A stretch of 64,000 nucleotides of DNA from Stakelama sediminis (lineage in GTDB: Bacteria > Pseudomonadota > Alphaproteobacteria > Sphingomonadales > Sphingomonadaceae). Below, one piece after another: positions 17,911 through 27,893 of this stretch. The stretch's first letter is position 1. Every line of letters starts with the position of its first letter. Position numbers and translations under genes: made by a program. A model generated the notes under the pieces. The model saw nothing but the letters and a program-made list of their open reading frames with translations, did no database searches and was not told where the DNA came from. Where the stretch lies: positions 310,001 through 374,000 of the forward strand of contig NZ_JACIJI010000001.1 of the NCBI RefSeq assembly GCF_014199335.1, written 5' to 3'.

Positions 17911-18767
17911 TCGTCTTCGCCGACGATCCGCAACGGCTCCTTGAACGTATTGGTGACATAGGGGAAGGGAATCTCGATCCCCGCTTCGTCCAGCGCGCGC
18001 TTGATATTGCGGATGACGCTGTCGCGCGTGCGATGCATGTCGATGGGCTTCGATCCCGCCCACCAGCGCACGGTAAAGTCGATGGAGCTTGAATTGAACT
18101 CCCGCGCGAATACATCGATCCGCTGGTCGGTATCGACGCCCTCGGCTTCCTCGACCGCCTTCAGGATGACGGCACGCGCCTGCTCCAGATCGGTGTCATA
18201 GGAAACGCCTGCGACAATCTCATGCCGTCGCTGGTCATTGTCGGTCAGAATCTCCACCGGATTCTTGAACAGCTTTGAATTGGGCACGACCGTCAGTTCG
18301 TTGGACAATTTGCGGACATGGGTTTCGCGCAGCATGATCTGTTCCACCCTGCCCTCGATCCCGTCGCAGGAGATCATGTCGCCGATCCGCATCTTCTTGC
18401 GCAGCAGGATCAGGATACCGGCCAGGAAATTCTCGAAAATATCCTGAAAGGCGAAGCCGATCGCCACCGTACCGATGCCCAGACCGGCAAGCAGGCTGGC
18501 GGGCGTCAGCCCCGGCAGCACGATGGTCGCCGCCGTCAATATTCCGACAATCCAGATGGCGATGCCGATCAGCGTTTCTACCAGTGCCTGCAGGCTTGGC
18601 CGCATGCTGGTGCGTGTCGTAAGCCGGTCCGAAATCCGCCGCGCGAATTTAGCGATCAGCCAGGTAAGGATCAGGACAACAACCGCGATGACGAGGCTGG
18701 GCAGCAATTGCACCGCCGATTTCCACATCGCCTCAAGCTGATGGATCAGGATGTTGAGCGTATTCAT
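17865..18767 (-). CDS. Small-conductance mechanosensitive channel (MscS family)
   Basis: A 300-aa MscS-type channel that opens under membrane tension to release solutes. Three transmembrane helices lie at about 22-42, 68-90 and 93-125; the pore helix is the Gly/Ala-rich LLAGLGIGTVAIGFAFQDIF. The cytoplasmic beta and alpha/beta domains follow (GDMISCDGIEGRVEQI, VVPNSKLFKNPVEI). The start at 18767 is preceded by CGAGG; the open frame extends 12 codons upstream without hydrophobic character. The C-terminal tail is Gly/Ala-rich and its DNA overlaps the end of the convergent L,D-transpeptidase gene by 46 bp. Confidence 0.9.
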   Translation of the reverse strand: MNTLNILIHQLEAMWKSAVQLLPSLVIAVVVLILTWLIAKFARRISDRLTTRTSMRPSLQALVETLIGIAIWIVGILTAATIVLPGLTPASLLAGLGIGTVAIGFAFQDIFENFLAGILILLRKKMRIGDMISCDGIEGRVEQIMLRETHVRKLSNELTVVPNSKLFKNPVEILTDNDQRRHEIVAGVSYDTDLEQARAVILKAVEEAEGVDTDQRIDVFAREFNSSSIDFTVRWWAGSKPIDMHRTRDSVIRNIKRALDEAGIEIPFPYVTNTFKEPLRIVGEDDQGTGESAGAGAGAA

Positions 18768-18829
18768 TCCGGCCTCGTTCGTTGCACCTGCGCTACGAAC
18801 CAACCGGAAAACGGACTGGTAAGTTCCGT

Positions 18830-19777
18830 TTAGCGCTGCTGGAAACGGACGATCCCCGCCCCCAGCCGGTTGCCGCTGATCGTAATCGGATCATGGCTCA
18901 GCGTCGCGACGAACGCCGTCCCCCGTTTCGCCCCCGGCGCCAGCGACGCGACATTGTCCTCCACCGTCAGCCCCGCAGAAGGATAGGTCTGCGATTCCGC
19001 CGCGACGACGATCAGCCCCGACCAGTTCTCCTTGTGCGATCCCTGCACAAAGACATTATGCGCGATCAGGCCGGTGGCACCGTCGGGCAGGTCGATCATG
19101 TAATTGGTCTTGCGCCCCTGACTGTCGTCGAAACTATTGTCGGTGATCGTGACATGCGGACTGCGCAACTTCACATAATGCCCGCCCGTTCCGCGTTCGA
19201 AGCGGGAACGGGTAACGGTGACGCTGCCCTTGTTCGCCAGATAGATGGAATGGCTGCAATCCGTGGTTTCATCGCACTGGCCCAGACCCGAAAAGGTCGA
19301 ATGGTCGATAACGATTTTCTGGTCGGTCGGCTCGCCGCCCAATATGCCTTCCTGACTGTTCAGGAACATCGAATTGGTGACGGTCAGGTTGCCCATCTCG
19401 GTCCGGATACCCGCCCCGTTGCCGTCCGACACATGCATGTTACGAAACACGATGCCGTCGACCACCGAACCGCGCCCGCGCAGCACGAACGCCGCCTTGC
19501 CCTCGCACGCGGTGCCGTCGAAAATCGCCGTGCCGGGTTTGCGCGCCCTGAAGGTGATGAAACCGCCCTGCTGCACCGTGCACTGGTGATAGACGCCGGG
19601 CGCGATCAGGATCGTCGCGGTACCTTCGCGCACCGACTGCACCGCATCGTCCAGATTGGCAAAACCCCGCCCCGTCTGGGCGATGACGAACGGCGCGCTC
19701 GCTTGCTGGGCAAGCGCCTGCGATGTCGGCACAAGAGCGAGCGAGGAGAGGATAGCGATGGCGGCAAGCGGGCGCAT
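18830..19777 (-). CDS. Secreted right-handed parallel beta-helix protein
   Basis: A 315-aa exported protein (signal peptide MRPLAAIAILSSLALVPTSQ) with repeats of the pectate-lyase-like beta-helix kind: VVDGIVFRNMHVS, NLTVTNSMFLNSQEGI, KIVIDHSTFSGLG, SVTVTRSRFERG and HVTITDNSFDDS each look like one coil. Relatives bind or cleave polysaccharides, but no catalytic residues can be assigned. Two cysteine-containing loops (CTVQQGG, CDETTDCSHS) may form disulfides. The start at 19777 places the signal peptide first; the frame opens 16 codons earlier. It probably stands alone between mscS and the GH15 gene. Confidence 0.8.
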   Translation of the reverse strand: MRPLAAIAILSSLALVPTSQALAQQASAPFVIAQTGRGFANLDDAVQSVREGTATILIAPGVYHQCTVQQGGFITFRARKPGTAIFDGTACEGKAAFVLRGRGSVVDGIVFRNMHVSDGNGAGIRTEMGNLTVTNSMFLNSQEGILGGEPTDQKIVIDHSTFSGLGQCDETTDCSHSIYLANKGSVTVTRSRFERGTGGHYVKLRSPHVTITDNSFDDSQGRKTNYMIDLPDGATGLIAHNVFVQGSHKENWSGLIVVAAESQTYPSAGLTVEDNVASLAPGAKRGTAFVATLSHDPITISGNRLGAGIVRFQQR

Positions 19778-19865
19778 GGGCGGGTTCCTTTCCCATCCGA
19801 TGTGCCCGCTTTTCAGCGCCTCCAAAAGGCAAATTGAAGGTTAACCGACCGGCTCACCGCGCTTT

Positions 19866-21677
19866 TTATTTCTTCCGACTGACGGAACGCGCATGCCCCG
19901 GTCCGCCGGCATCCTGCAAATTCATCGCGGTGGACACCAATGAAAGATGCGACAGCCCCTGCGGGAAATTGCCGAGTAACCGGCGATCTTCCCAGGAGAG
20001 TTCTTCGGACAGAAGGTAGACGTCATTGGCTCGTTTCAGCAGATGCTCGAACAGGTTGCAGGCATCGTCCTGCCGCCCCTGCAAGGCATAGACATCGGCC
20101 AGCCAGAAGCTGGCGGCAATGAATGCCCCTTCGCTTCCGCCGACGCCGTCATCGGTCTTTTCCGTCGAATAGCGCAGGACGAACCCGTCCCGCACCAGTT
20201 CGCGTTCAATCGCCGCCACCGTACTGCGCACGCGTTCGTCATCGGCGGGCAGAAACCCGACCAGCGGAATGCGCAGGGCGGAAGCGTCCAGCGCCTCCTC
20301 CCCGAACGTCTGGGTGAAGGCGTTGCGCTGCGGATGAAATCCTTCTTCGCACACCAGCGCGTGAATGCGCTGCGCCAGTTCGCGGCATCGTTCGGAGAAT
20401 GCTTCATCACGCTCCGCAAACCAGCATGCCGCCCGGTCGAACGCGACCCAGCACATCACTTTTGAATAGACATGCTGTTTCGGTCCGCCCCGGCTTTCCC
20501 AGATACCGGCATCCGGCTGATCCCATACTTCGGCAAGATTCTCGGCAAGCAGGCGCACCAATATATCGGCGTCTTCACTTGTCGTCATGCCGCGCTGTGC
20601 CGCGAAGTAGAGCGTGTCGATCACCTCGCCATAGATATCGAGCTGAAGCTGTCCTACCGCGCCATTGCCGAACCGTACCGGCTTCGCCCCGTTGAATCCG
20701 TCCAGCCAGTCGGCTTCCCATTCGATCGACCGGCGGTCGCCATCGACGGTGTAAAAGGGTTGCAGGTCGATCGGTTCTCCGCCCGCGGCCCGGCGCAGCC
20801 AGGCCACCCATTGCTCCGCCTCGTCCTTCAACCCCGCCTGCACAAAGGCGAGCAGGGTAAAGGTCGCATCCCGTAACCAGCAGAAGCGATAATCCCAGTT
20901 GCGCGCACCGCCCGGACGTTCGGGCAGCGACGATGTCGGCGCCGCGATAATCCCGCCGCTGGGGTGATGGATCAGCGCCTTCAGACTAATCAGCGACCGG
21001 ACCACCTCGTCGCGGTAATGGCCGTCATAATCGATATGGCCTGCCCATTTCGTCCACCAGCTTTTCGTCTGTTTGAGCGCCTTTTCCGGGTCCACGCGCT
21101 GGGGCGGTTCCTTGAACGACTGAAACCAGGTCAGCACGAATGCCGATCGATCCCCTTCTTTCACGGTGAAGCGACTGGTGAACCAGCGATCCTCGAAATT
21201 GATCGGCGCATCGAAATCGAGCGCCACCGCATCGGGGCCGGCAATCGCAATTGCCCGCACGTCGGACAACGCCTGGACCAGCGGGTGGAACTGGCCATAG
21301 TCGAACCGCAAGGCGAGTTGAGACGACATTTCCACCTCGCCCTCGCGGCATTCGACGATCCGCACGATATCGGGTGCCTCGCCGCGTATCGGCATGAAGT
21401 CGATGATCGCCACTACCCCGGTTTCGGTTTCCATCACCGTTTCGAGGATCAGCGTATCCCCCAGATAGCTGCGGCTGCTGTGCTTGATTTCCTTTACCGG
21501 ACGCATGCTCCAGCAACCGTTTTCGGTATTGCCCAGCAACGCCGCGAAACAGGCGGAGGAATCGAAACGCGGCATGCACAGCCAGTCGATCGAACCGTCC
21601 TTGCCGACCAGCGCCGCCGTTTCCCCATCGCCGATAATCGCATAGTCGCCGATATTCTTCTGCAGCATATCGCTCAT
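19866..21677 (-). CDS. Glycoside hydrolase family 15 protein
   Basis: A 603-aa cytoplasmic protein of the bacterial GH15 group (glucoamylase or trehalase-like). An N-terminal beta domain (about 1-230, IGDYAIIGDGETAALVGKDG and SIDWLCMPRFDSSACFAALL) precedes an alpha/alpha-barrel with the family signature GGARNWDYRFCWLRDATFTL, and WESRGGPKQHVYSKVMCWVA further on. No signal peptide is seen. GH15 proteins of this architecture include trehalases and glucan hydrolases; the substrate is not resolved. The gene overlaps the upstream SDR gene by 4 bp (ATGA), so the two form an operon. Confidence 0.9.
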   Translation of the reverse strand: MSDMLQKNIGDYAIIGDGETAALVGKDGSIDWLCMPRFDSSACFAALLGNTENGCWSMRPVKEIKHSSRSYLGDTLILETVMETETGVVAIIDFMPIRGEAPDIVRIVECREGEVEMSSQLALRFDYGQFHPLVQALSDVRAIAIAGPDAVALDFDAPINFEDRWFTSRFTVKEGDRSAFVLTWFQSFKEPPQRVDPEKALKQTKSWWTKWAGHIDYDGHYRDEVVRSLISLKALIHHPSGGIIAAPTSSLPERPGGARNWDYRFCWLRDATFTLLAFVQAGLKDEAEQWVAWLRRAAGGEPIDLQPFYTVDGDRRSIEWEADWLDGFNGAKPVRFGNGAVGQLQLDIYGEVIDTLYFAAQRGMTTSEDADILVRLLAENLAEVWDQPDAGIWESRGGPKQHVYSKVMCWVAFDRAACWFAERDEAFSERCRELAQRIHALVCEEGFHPQRNAFTQTFGEEALDASALRIPLVGFLPADDERVRSTVAAIERELVRDGFVLRYSTEKTDDGVGGSEGAFIAASFWLADVYALQGRQDDACNLFEHLLKRANDVYLLSEELSWEDRRLLGNFPQGLSHLSLVSTAMNLQDAGGPGHARSVSRKK

Positions 21678-22690
21678 GCGCGGGCACTCCGGCGATTGAC
21701 GAAGAGACCTGCAATCGCAGCACCCGCCAAACCCGCCATCCCCAGCGCGACCTTCGCACGATGCATCGTCAGCCAGAGCTGGGACGAACCCGTCCGCGCA
21801 TTATCGTCGAAACGTCCGTGCGCGCCATGATCGCCGGGCACCGGTTCCCACAGATTGTCCTTCCGCTCGGGCGAGATCGGTTCCTTGTCCTGCTGCCCCG
21901 ACACGCCGGTCGCCCCCAGATAACGGTCGAGCAGACCGGACGCGAACCGGTCGCCCCAGATCGCCTCCCAGGTCGGCCAGCCCAGGAAAATCTGCTTGCG
22001 CTTATGGTGCGCGGCGAAATGGATCGCGCGCGCCGGAATTTCGGGCTGATAGGGCGGGCTGGCCGGCTTGGGCTGCATCGGCATCTTCGTTTTGATCCAG
22101 TCGAACTGCGGCGTGTTCACGCCCGGCAGATGCACCATCGACAACCGCACTTTGCTTTTTGCCGCGAAGAGTTCGGCCCGGATCGAATCCTCAAACCCCT
22201 GAATGGCGTGTTTTGCCCCGCAATAGGCACTTTGCAACGGAATGCCGCGATAGGCGAGCGCGGACCCGACCAGCACGATACTGCCCTTGTTGCGCGGCAT
22301 CATCCGCTTCAGCGCAGCATAGGTGCCATGCACCTGCCCCAGATAGGTCACTTCGGTAACGCGCTTATATTCTTCCATCGTCATGTCGACGAAGCGCGAT
22401 ACGACTCCGGCAAAGGCGACATTGACCCAGATATCGATGGGGCCGAACCGCTCCTCAACCTTGTCGGCGGCCTCGTCCACGGCCTGTGCGTCGGCCACGT
22501 CGAGCGGCAGGATCATCGCCTCGCCGCCCGCCGCCTCGACCTCTCGCGCTGCTCCCTCCAGCCCGTCCCTGCCGCGCGCGATCAGGCCGATCCGCGCCTT
22601 GTCCTTCGCAAACTCCCGCACCACGGCGCGGCCGACACCGGCCGAAGCTCCGGTGATCACGACGACGGGCGGGCGGCTGTTCTTCGGCAT
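21674..22690 (-). CDS. SDR family oxidoreductase
   Basis: A 338-aa short-chain dehydrogenase with the N-terminal nucleotide-binding pattern TGASAGVGRAVVREF, the structural motif NVAFAG in place of NNAG, and the catalytic set Ser (VGSALAYRG) and YCGAK. The region after residue 250 is a C-terminal extension ending in a hydrophobic segment (about 312-330, VALGMAGLAGAAIAGLFV), which suggests membrane attachment. Start at 22690 is the Met before the nucleotide fold. It is the first gene of a two-gene unit with the GH15 protein and is divergent from the malic enzyme gene. Substrate unknown. Confidence 0.87.
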   Translation of the reverse strand: MPKNSRPPVVVITGASAGVGRAVVREFAKDKARIGLIARGRDGLEGAAREVEAAGGEAMILPLDVADAQAVDEAADKVEERFGPIDIWVNVAFAGVVSRFVDMTMEEYKRVTEVTYLGQVHGTYAALKRMMPRNKGSIVLVGSALAYRGIPLQSAYCGAKHAIQGFEDSIRAELFAAKSKVRLSMVHLPGVNTPQFDWIKTKMPMQPKPASPPYQPEIPARAIHFAAHHKRKQIFLGWPTWEAIWGDRFASGLLDRYLGATGVSGQQDKEPISPERKDNLWEPVPGDHGAHGRFDDNARTGSSQLWLTMHRAKVALGMAGLAGAAIAGLFVNRRSARA

Positions 22691-22892
22691 GGAATATCTC
22701 CTTGGGGGTTTGCCCATAGGACCATTGAAAGCCGTCAAAAGTTCCGCTGCACCGGCAACCGTTCAAACGGCAGAGGCGAGACCAAAATCGCCTTTTCGCT
22801 ACGGCATGGCTTTTCCCCGACGGCGAAATCGTTCTACAGGCGTCTTATCCGCCGGTTTGCCTATTCCAGCTTCAGGACGAGACAGCATCACC

Positions 22893-25160
22893 ATGGACGA
22901 CAATTTCCGCCGTCAGGCGCTTGACTATCACCGCTATCCAAGCCCCGGTAAGCTGGAGATCGAGCCGACCAAGCGCATGGTCAACCAGCGCGACCTGTCG
23001 CTGGCCTATTCGCCCGGCGTCGCCGCGCCGTGTGAGGAAATCGCGGCAAACCCTTCCTGCGCCAATGATTATACCGCGCGCGGCAATCTGGTCGCGGTCA
23101 TCTCCAACGGTACCGCGGTGCTCGGGCTGGGGGCGATCGGCGCACTGGCGTCAAAGCCGGTGATGGAGGGCAAGGCGGTCCTCTTCAAGAAGTTCGCCGG
23201 AATCGACGTCTTCGATATCGAGGTCGATCTGACCGACCCGGATGCCTTCATCGAAACCGTCGCGTCGCTGGAACCGACGTTCGGCGGCATCAATCTGGAA
23301 GATATCAAGGCGCCCGAATGCTTCGCGATCGAGGCGGCGCTGCGCGAGCGGATGAACATCCCGGTCTTTCATGATGATCAGCACGGCACCGCGATCGTCG
23401 TGGCGGCGGCGGTGCGCAACGGGCTGGTGCTGCAGGGCAAGCGGCTCGATCAGGTGCGCCTCGTCACCTCCGGCGCGGGTGCGGCGGCGCTTGCCTGTGT
23501 CGACCTGCTGGTATCGATGGGCCTGCCGGTCGAAAACGTCACCCTGACCGACAAGGACGGCGTGGTCAAAGCCGACCGTCCCGGCATGGCCGCCAACATG
23601 GCCCGCTATGCCCGGCATACCGACGCCGCCACGCTGGGCGACGTGCTGGAAGGCGCGGACATTTTCCTCGGCCTGTCGGCACCGCGCGTCCTGAAGCCGG
23701 AGATGCTGCCCCTGCTCGCGGACAAGCCGCTGATCTTCGCGCTCGCCAATCCCGAACCGGAAATCCTGCCCGAACTGGTACAGGAACATCGCCCCGATGC
23801 GATTATCGCGACCGGGCGTTCGGACTATCCCAATCAGGTCAATAACGTCCTGTGCTTCCCCTATATCTTCCGCGGCGCGCTCGACACCCGTGCGACCGGT
23901 ATCAACGAGGCGATGAAAATCGCCGCTGCGGAGGCGATTGCCGAACTGGCGCGCAAACCGGCCGACGAAGGCATTGCGCAGGCCTATGGCGGGCGCAGCC
24001 TCGCTTTCGGCAAGGAATATGTCATCCCGACCCCGTTCGATCCCCGGCTGATCGTCGAGGTCGCCCCTGCGGTCGCGCGTGCTGCGCAACAGAGCGGGGT
24101 CGCCACCCGCACCCTCGACATTCCCGCCTATCGCCAGTCGCTGGCGCAGCAGAATGCGCGTTCCAGCCAGTTGATGATCCCGGTGTTCGACGCCGCCCGC
24201 GGCAGCTTGCCGAAAATCGCCTATGGCGAGGGAGAGGACGAACGGGTGCTGCGCGCGGTGCAGGTGGCGATCGACGAGCGGCTGGCCCAGCCCGTGCTGG
24301 TGGCGCGCAAACGCATCCTGCTGCCCCGGATCGAGGAACTGGGACTGAAGCTCGAACCCGGCGTCAATATCGACGTCATCGACCCCGAAACCGACCATGA
24401 ACGCCTGGCCCCGCTGATCGAAAAATATCATCGGATCGCAGGGCGTCGCGGCATCGCCCGGACCGAAGCCAAACGCCATATCTATCGCCGTCCCACCGTA
24501 ACCGCGGCGATGCTTTTACGCGCAGGTCTGGTCGAGGCGGCGCTGGTCGGCGGCAATTCGGAATATTGGAGCCAGATCCGGCACGTCCTGCGCGTGATCG
24601 AACGCAGCAAAGGCGTCAATCGCGCTTATGCGGTGACCGCGCTGGTCATCGACGCGGGCGCATTGTTCCTGACCGACACCCATCTCAACACCGATCCCAG
24701 CGCGGAAGATATTGCGGAGATGACGCTGCTGGCGGCCCGTGCGGTCGAACGCTTCGGCCTGACACCGCGTGCGGCACTGCTCTCGCATTCGAATTTCGGA
24801 TCGTCGCACAGCAGGAGCGCGCGCAAGATGCGTTCCGCATTCAAGCTGGTGCAGGATCAGGCGCCTGCCCTTGCCATCGACGGCGAAATGCACGCCGATG
24901 CAGCCCTGTCGCAGGCGCTGCGGCAACGGCTGGTGCCCGATTCGGCGTTCAGCGGTTCGGCCAACCTGCTGGTGATGCCCAATCTGGACGCCGCCAATAT
25001 CACGCTGACCGCGCTCCACGCCTCACATGAAGGCGTCACCGTCGGCCCGATGCTGCTCGGCCTGTCGCAACCGATCCATGTGCTGACGCCCAGCACCACG
25101 TCGCGCGGCATCGTCAACCTGACCGCCATCGCGGCGGTCGAGGCCACGAGCAAACACTGA
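22893..25160 (+). CDS. maeB: NADP-dependent malic enzyme with phosphotransacetylase-like domain
   Basis: 755 aa, the standard length for MaeB. Residues about 1-430 are the malic enzyme ([20 protein letters not shown], then [20 protein letters not shown], then the dinucleotide site [17 protein letters not shown]). Residues about 430-755 are a phosphate acetyltransferase-like domain that is usually catalytically silent and mediates acetyl-CoA control. The reaction is oxidative decarboxylation of malate to pyruvate with NADPH formation. The start at 22893 is fixed by [13 protein letters not shown] at the family N-terminus; the upstream open frame is spurious. A GGCGAGGC / GCCTCGCC stem-loop at 25179-25214 follows without a T-run. 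Confidence 0.95.
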   Translation: MDDNFRRQALDYHRYPSPGKLEIEPTKRMVNQRDLSLAYSPGVAAPCEEIAANPSCANDYTARGNLVAVISNGTAVLGLGAIGALASKPVMEGKAVLFKKFAGIDVFDIEVDLTDPDAFIETVASLEPTFGGINLEDIKAPECFAIEAALRERMNIPVFHDDQHGTAIVVAAAVRNGLVLQGKRLDQVRLVTSGAGAAALACVDLLVSMGLPVENVTLTDKDGVVKADRPGMAANMARYARHTDAATLGDVLEGADIFLGLSAPRVLKPEMLPLLADKPLIFALANPEPEILPELVQEHRPDAIIATGRSDYPNQVNNVLCFPYIFRGALDTRATGINEAMKIAAAEAIAELARKPADEGIAQAYGGRSLAFGKEYVIPTPFDPRLIVEVAPAVARAAQQSGVATRTLDIPAYRQSLAQQNARSSQLMIPVFDAARGSLPKIAYGEGEDERVLRAVQVAIDERLAQPVLVARKRILLPRIEELGLKLEPGVNIDVIDPETDHERLAPLIEKYHRIAGRRGIARTEAKRHIYRRPTVTAAMLLRAGLVEAALVGGNSEYWSQIRHVLRVIERSKGVNRAYAVTALVIDAGALFLTDTHLNTDPSAEDIAEMTLLAARAVERFGLTPRAALLSHSNFGSSHSRSARKMRSAFKLVQDQAPALAIDGEMHADAALSQALRQRLVPDSAFSGSANLLVMPNLDAANITLTALHASHEGVTVGPMLLGLSQPIHVLTPSTTSRGIVNLTAIAAVEATSKH

Positions 25161-25282
25161 CTTCAGATTCAGGAACAGGCGAGGCTGCAACCGGGAGAAT
25201 AGCCGCGCCTCGCCCTCCCCTGTAAAGAAAACCGACACGGGGCTATCCGTTTACGACAACAATGAAAAGCTATTTTTTCGGA

Positions 25283-26086
25283 CTATATCCCAAGCACATC
25301 CAGACTGTCCGCAACCTGCCCGGCATAGGCACTCCCGAAGAGCCGCAAATGCACCAGCAGCGGCCATAATCGGTAGAGCGGCAGCCGGTCTCTCCAGCCG
25401 GGTTCGAGGTTCAGCGCATCAAGAAAACTGGACGGCGGATGGTCGAACAGGGTCAGCATCGCGACATCGACTTCGCGGTCGCCATAATAGCAGGCCGGAT
25501 CGATCAGCCCGCTGATGCCGCCCTGAGTCGCAAGCACATTTCCGCCCCATAAATCACCATGCAACAGCGATGGCGGCGGCGCCTTCGGTACATACTCCCC
25601 GACCCGATCGGCCAGCCTCTCGATACGCCGCGCCAGCCCTGCCGACAGATGGCGGAGATGACAGCGCAATCGATGATCAGCCCAGAATGCAGGCCAGTCA
25701 TCGCCACGCCCATTCTCAACCGCCACCGCGCCGAAACGGTGATCGCCATCCCAGCCATAGCGATCGCCCTGCGCGGCATGGAGTTTCCCCAACACCCGTG
25801 CGAGGTCCGGCCATGCCAGCGACGGTCCGCCCCGCGCCTCCAGCCTTTCCAGGATCAGCAGGTCGCCATCGACCGCAAGCACGCCGGGCGCCGGTGCCCC
25901 CGTCGCCGCAATCGCGCGCAGCATCGCGGCTTCCGCCCCGGCATCGCCGCCCAGCTTGGCAACACACGCCCTGCCATCGGTCAGCGTCACGGCAAACACG
26001 TCGGACAGATCGCCCCCCGCCATGGCGGATATTCCGGCAACCTCCGCCCGCAACAGGTGCGCCACCCGCTCCGCCGGGCCGGTCAC
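25283..26086 (-). CDS. Fructosamine kinase family protein
   Basis: A 267-aa kinase-fold protein of the fructosamine/ketosamine-3-kinase type. Members phosphorylate sugar adducts on protein amines so that they decay and the protein is repaired. The ATP-binding lysine lies in RACVAKLGGD, the catalytic loop is LLHGDLWGGNVL, and the metal-binding Asp is in GLIDPACYYGDREVDVAML. The gene overlaps the upstream LMW-PTP gene by 4 bp (ATGA). A repair kinase paired with a phosphatase is common in alphaproteobacteria, which fits an operon. Confidence 0.88.
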   Translation of the reverse strand: MTGPAERVAHLLRAEVAGISAMAGGDLSDVFAVTLTDGRACVAKLGGDAGAEAAMLRAIAATGAPAPGVLAVDGDLLILERLEARGGPSLAWPDLARVLGKLHAAQGDRYGWDGDHRFGAVAVENGRGDDWPAFWADHRLRCHLRHLSAGLARRIERLADRVGEYVPKAPPPSLLHGDLWGGNVLATQGGISGLIDPACYYGDREVDVAMLTLFDHPPSSFLDALNLEPGWRDRLPLYRLWPLLVHLRLFGSAYAGQVADSLDVLGI

Positions 26087-26559
26087 GTCCGCAAACGCTC
26101 GACCAGTGCCTGTGCGGCGCGCTCGACCTGATGCCAGCTACGCTCGAAACCCTCTTCACCGCCATAATAGGGATCGGCCACCGCCTGCCCTTGCAATTCC
26201 GGCACGCAATCGAGCAGCAGCGCCAGTTCGGCAGCGGCATTGTCCGGGCGCAGTCGTCGCAGGTTTTTCAGATTGTCGTGATCCAGCGCAAAGATATGGC
26301 TGAACCGATGGAAATCGTCGCCGCCGACCTGCCGCGCGCGATAGCCGGAAATATCGACCCCATGGCGCAACGCCGTATCCTGCGCACGCGGATCGGGCGG
26401 TTCGCCGACATGCCAGTGCCCCGTACCGGCTGAGTCGACCGTCACCGCCAGCCCGGCACGCTGCGCCTGCGCCCGCAACGCCGCCTCCGCCAGGGGCGAA
26501 CGGCAGATATTGCCCAGACAGACGAACAGCACGGATGGTGCGGAAGAAGAGGAGGACAT
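26083..26559 (-). CDS. Low-molecular-weight protein-tyrosine phosphatase
   Basis: 158 aa. The P-loop CLGNICRS (pattern C-x5-R-S) near residue 14 holds the nucleophilic Cys, and the general-acid loop is DPYYGGEEGF. In bacteria these enzymes often act on tyrosine kinases of polysaccharide export, or on protein-arginine phosphate in other groups. The UDP-sugar genes wecB and wecC begin 100 bp away on the opposite strand, which makes an exopolysaccharide link possible but unproven. Short Ser-rich N-terminus (MSSSSSAPSVLFVC) sets the start. Confidence 0.93.
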   Translation of the reverse strand: MSSSSSAPSVLFVCLGNICRSPLAEAALRAQAQRAGLAVTVDSAGTGHWHVGEPPDPRAQDTALRHGVDISGYRARQVGGDDFHRFSHIFALDHDNLKNLRRLRPDNAAAELALLLDCVPELQGQAVADPYYGGEEGFERSWHQVERAAQALVERLRT

Positions 26560-26660
26560 GTCTCTTTACCTATCGCCCCTCCTGCCCCGTTCAACCTTGA
26601 TCGGCATTTTCACCGCAGGTTTAGCGCCTGCTTAAGCATCCTGTGCTAGCCACCGCTCCT

Positions 26661-27797
26661 ATGAACGCATCCGCACCGCGCATTCTCGTCATCTTCGGCA
26701 CCCGTCCCGAAGCCATCAAATTGTTTCCCGTCGTGCACGCGCTGCGCGATACGAAAAGGCTGAACGTTCGTACCTGCGTCACGGCGCAGCATCGCGGCCT
26801 GCTCGATCAGGTGCTGGCCATTGCCGGGCTGGCGCCGGACATCGACCTCGACCTGATGGAACCGGGGCAGACGCTCGACCGGCTGACCGCGCGCCTGCTG
26901 ACCGGGCTTGGCGAGGTGATGGATCGCGAAAAGCCGAACCGGGTGATCGTGCAGGGCGATACCGCCACCGCGATGGTCGGCGCGCTCACCGCTTATTATC
27001 GCAAGATTCCCGTCTCGCACGTCGAAGCGGGCCTGCGTTCGGGCGACATCTATCAACCCTGGCCGGAGGAGGTGAACCGCCGCATCGTCGCGCCCATCGC
27101 CGATCAGCATTTCGCTCCTACCGCAACGGCAGCATCGGCATTGCGCGCCGAAAATATTGCGCCGGACAGCATCTTCGTCACCGGCAATACGGTGATCGAC
27201 GCGCTGCACGCCACCACTGCACGGATCGAGGCGGAACCGGCGCTTGCCGCGGGCCTCGATGCCATTGCCGAACGCTTCGCCGGACGTCGCCTGATCCTCG
27301 TCACCACGCATCGCCGCGAAAATTTCGGCGGCGGGATGGAGGAAATCGCCACCGCCATCGCCCGGATTGCCGATCGCGACGATGTCGCCATCCTGTTTCC
27401 GGTCCACCCGAACCCCAATGTCGTGTCGGTGATGGACGCGAAGCTGGGCCATCGCGCCAATATCGCGCGCATCGACCCGCTCGATTATCCGCATTTCATC
27501 CGCGCGCTCGGCCTTGCCCATATCGTGCTGACCGATTCGGGCGGCGTGCAGGAAGAGGCCCCTGCCCTTGGCAAACCGGTGCTGGTGATGCGCGAAACCA
27601 CCGAACGGCCCGAAGGCGTAGAGGCAGGCACCGCGAAGCTGGTCGGATCGAATGCCGACCGCATCGTCGCGGAAATGGCGCATCTGCTGGACGATGCGGG
27701 CGCCTATGACGCCATGGCGCGCGCGCACAATCCGTTCGGCGACGGCAGGGCATCCGCGCGGATCGCCGAGCGCGTGGCCGATAGTCTGATCGCCTAG
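26661..27797 (+). CDS. wecB: UDP-N-acetylglucosamine 2-epimerase (non-hydrolysing)
   Basis: A 378-aa enzyme that interconverts UDP-GlcNAc and UDP-ManNAc. The family start ILVIFGTRPEAIKLFPVV is followed by VQGDTATAMVGALTAYY, HVEAGLRSGDIYQPWPEE, VTTHRRENFGGGMEEI and LTDSGGVQEEAPALGKPVL, all conserved active-site segments of the GT-B fold. ATG at 26661 is preferred; an upstream in-frame GTG at 26643 would add six residues. wecC follows after 96 bp, so the pair supplies UDP-ManNAc uronic acid for a surface polysaccharide. No glycosyltransferase or polymerase is adjacent. Confidence 0.94.
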   Translation: MNASAPRILVIFGTRPEAIKLFPVVHALRDTKRLNVRTCVTAQHRGLLDQVLAIAGLAPDIDLDLMEPGQTLDRLTARLLTGLGEVMDREKPNRVIVQGDTATAMVGALTAYYRKIPVSHVEAGLRSGDIYQPWPEEVNRRIVAPIADQHFAPTATAASALRAENIAPDSIFVTGNTVIDALHATTARIEAEPALAAGLDAIAERFAGRRLILVTTHRRENFGGGMEEIATAIARIADRDDVAILFPVHPNPNVVSVMDAKLGHRANIARIDPLDYPHFIRALGLAHIVLTDSGGVQEEAPALGKPVLVMRETTERPEGVEAGTAKLVGSNADRIVAEMAHLLDDAGAYDAMARAHNPFGDGRASARIAERVADSLIA

Positions 27798-27893
27798 GGC
27801 CTGACCCAAAAAGCCGCGCATTCTTACCGAAATATCAACCTTGTCCTGCCACAGCAGCACGAAAGCGAACGTCTCGCGCAGCTAACGGCAAGG

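Noticed and set aside
23151..24479. A 442-codon minus-strand frame inside maeB
   Set aside because: Antisense to a well-conserved malic enzyme.
25179..25214. Stem-loop after maeB as a terminator
   Set aside because: The GGCGAGGC/GCCTCGCC stem has a long loop and no T-run.
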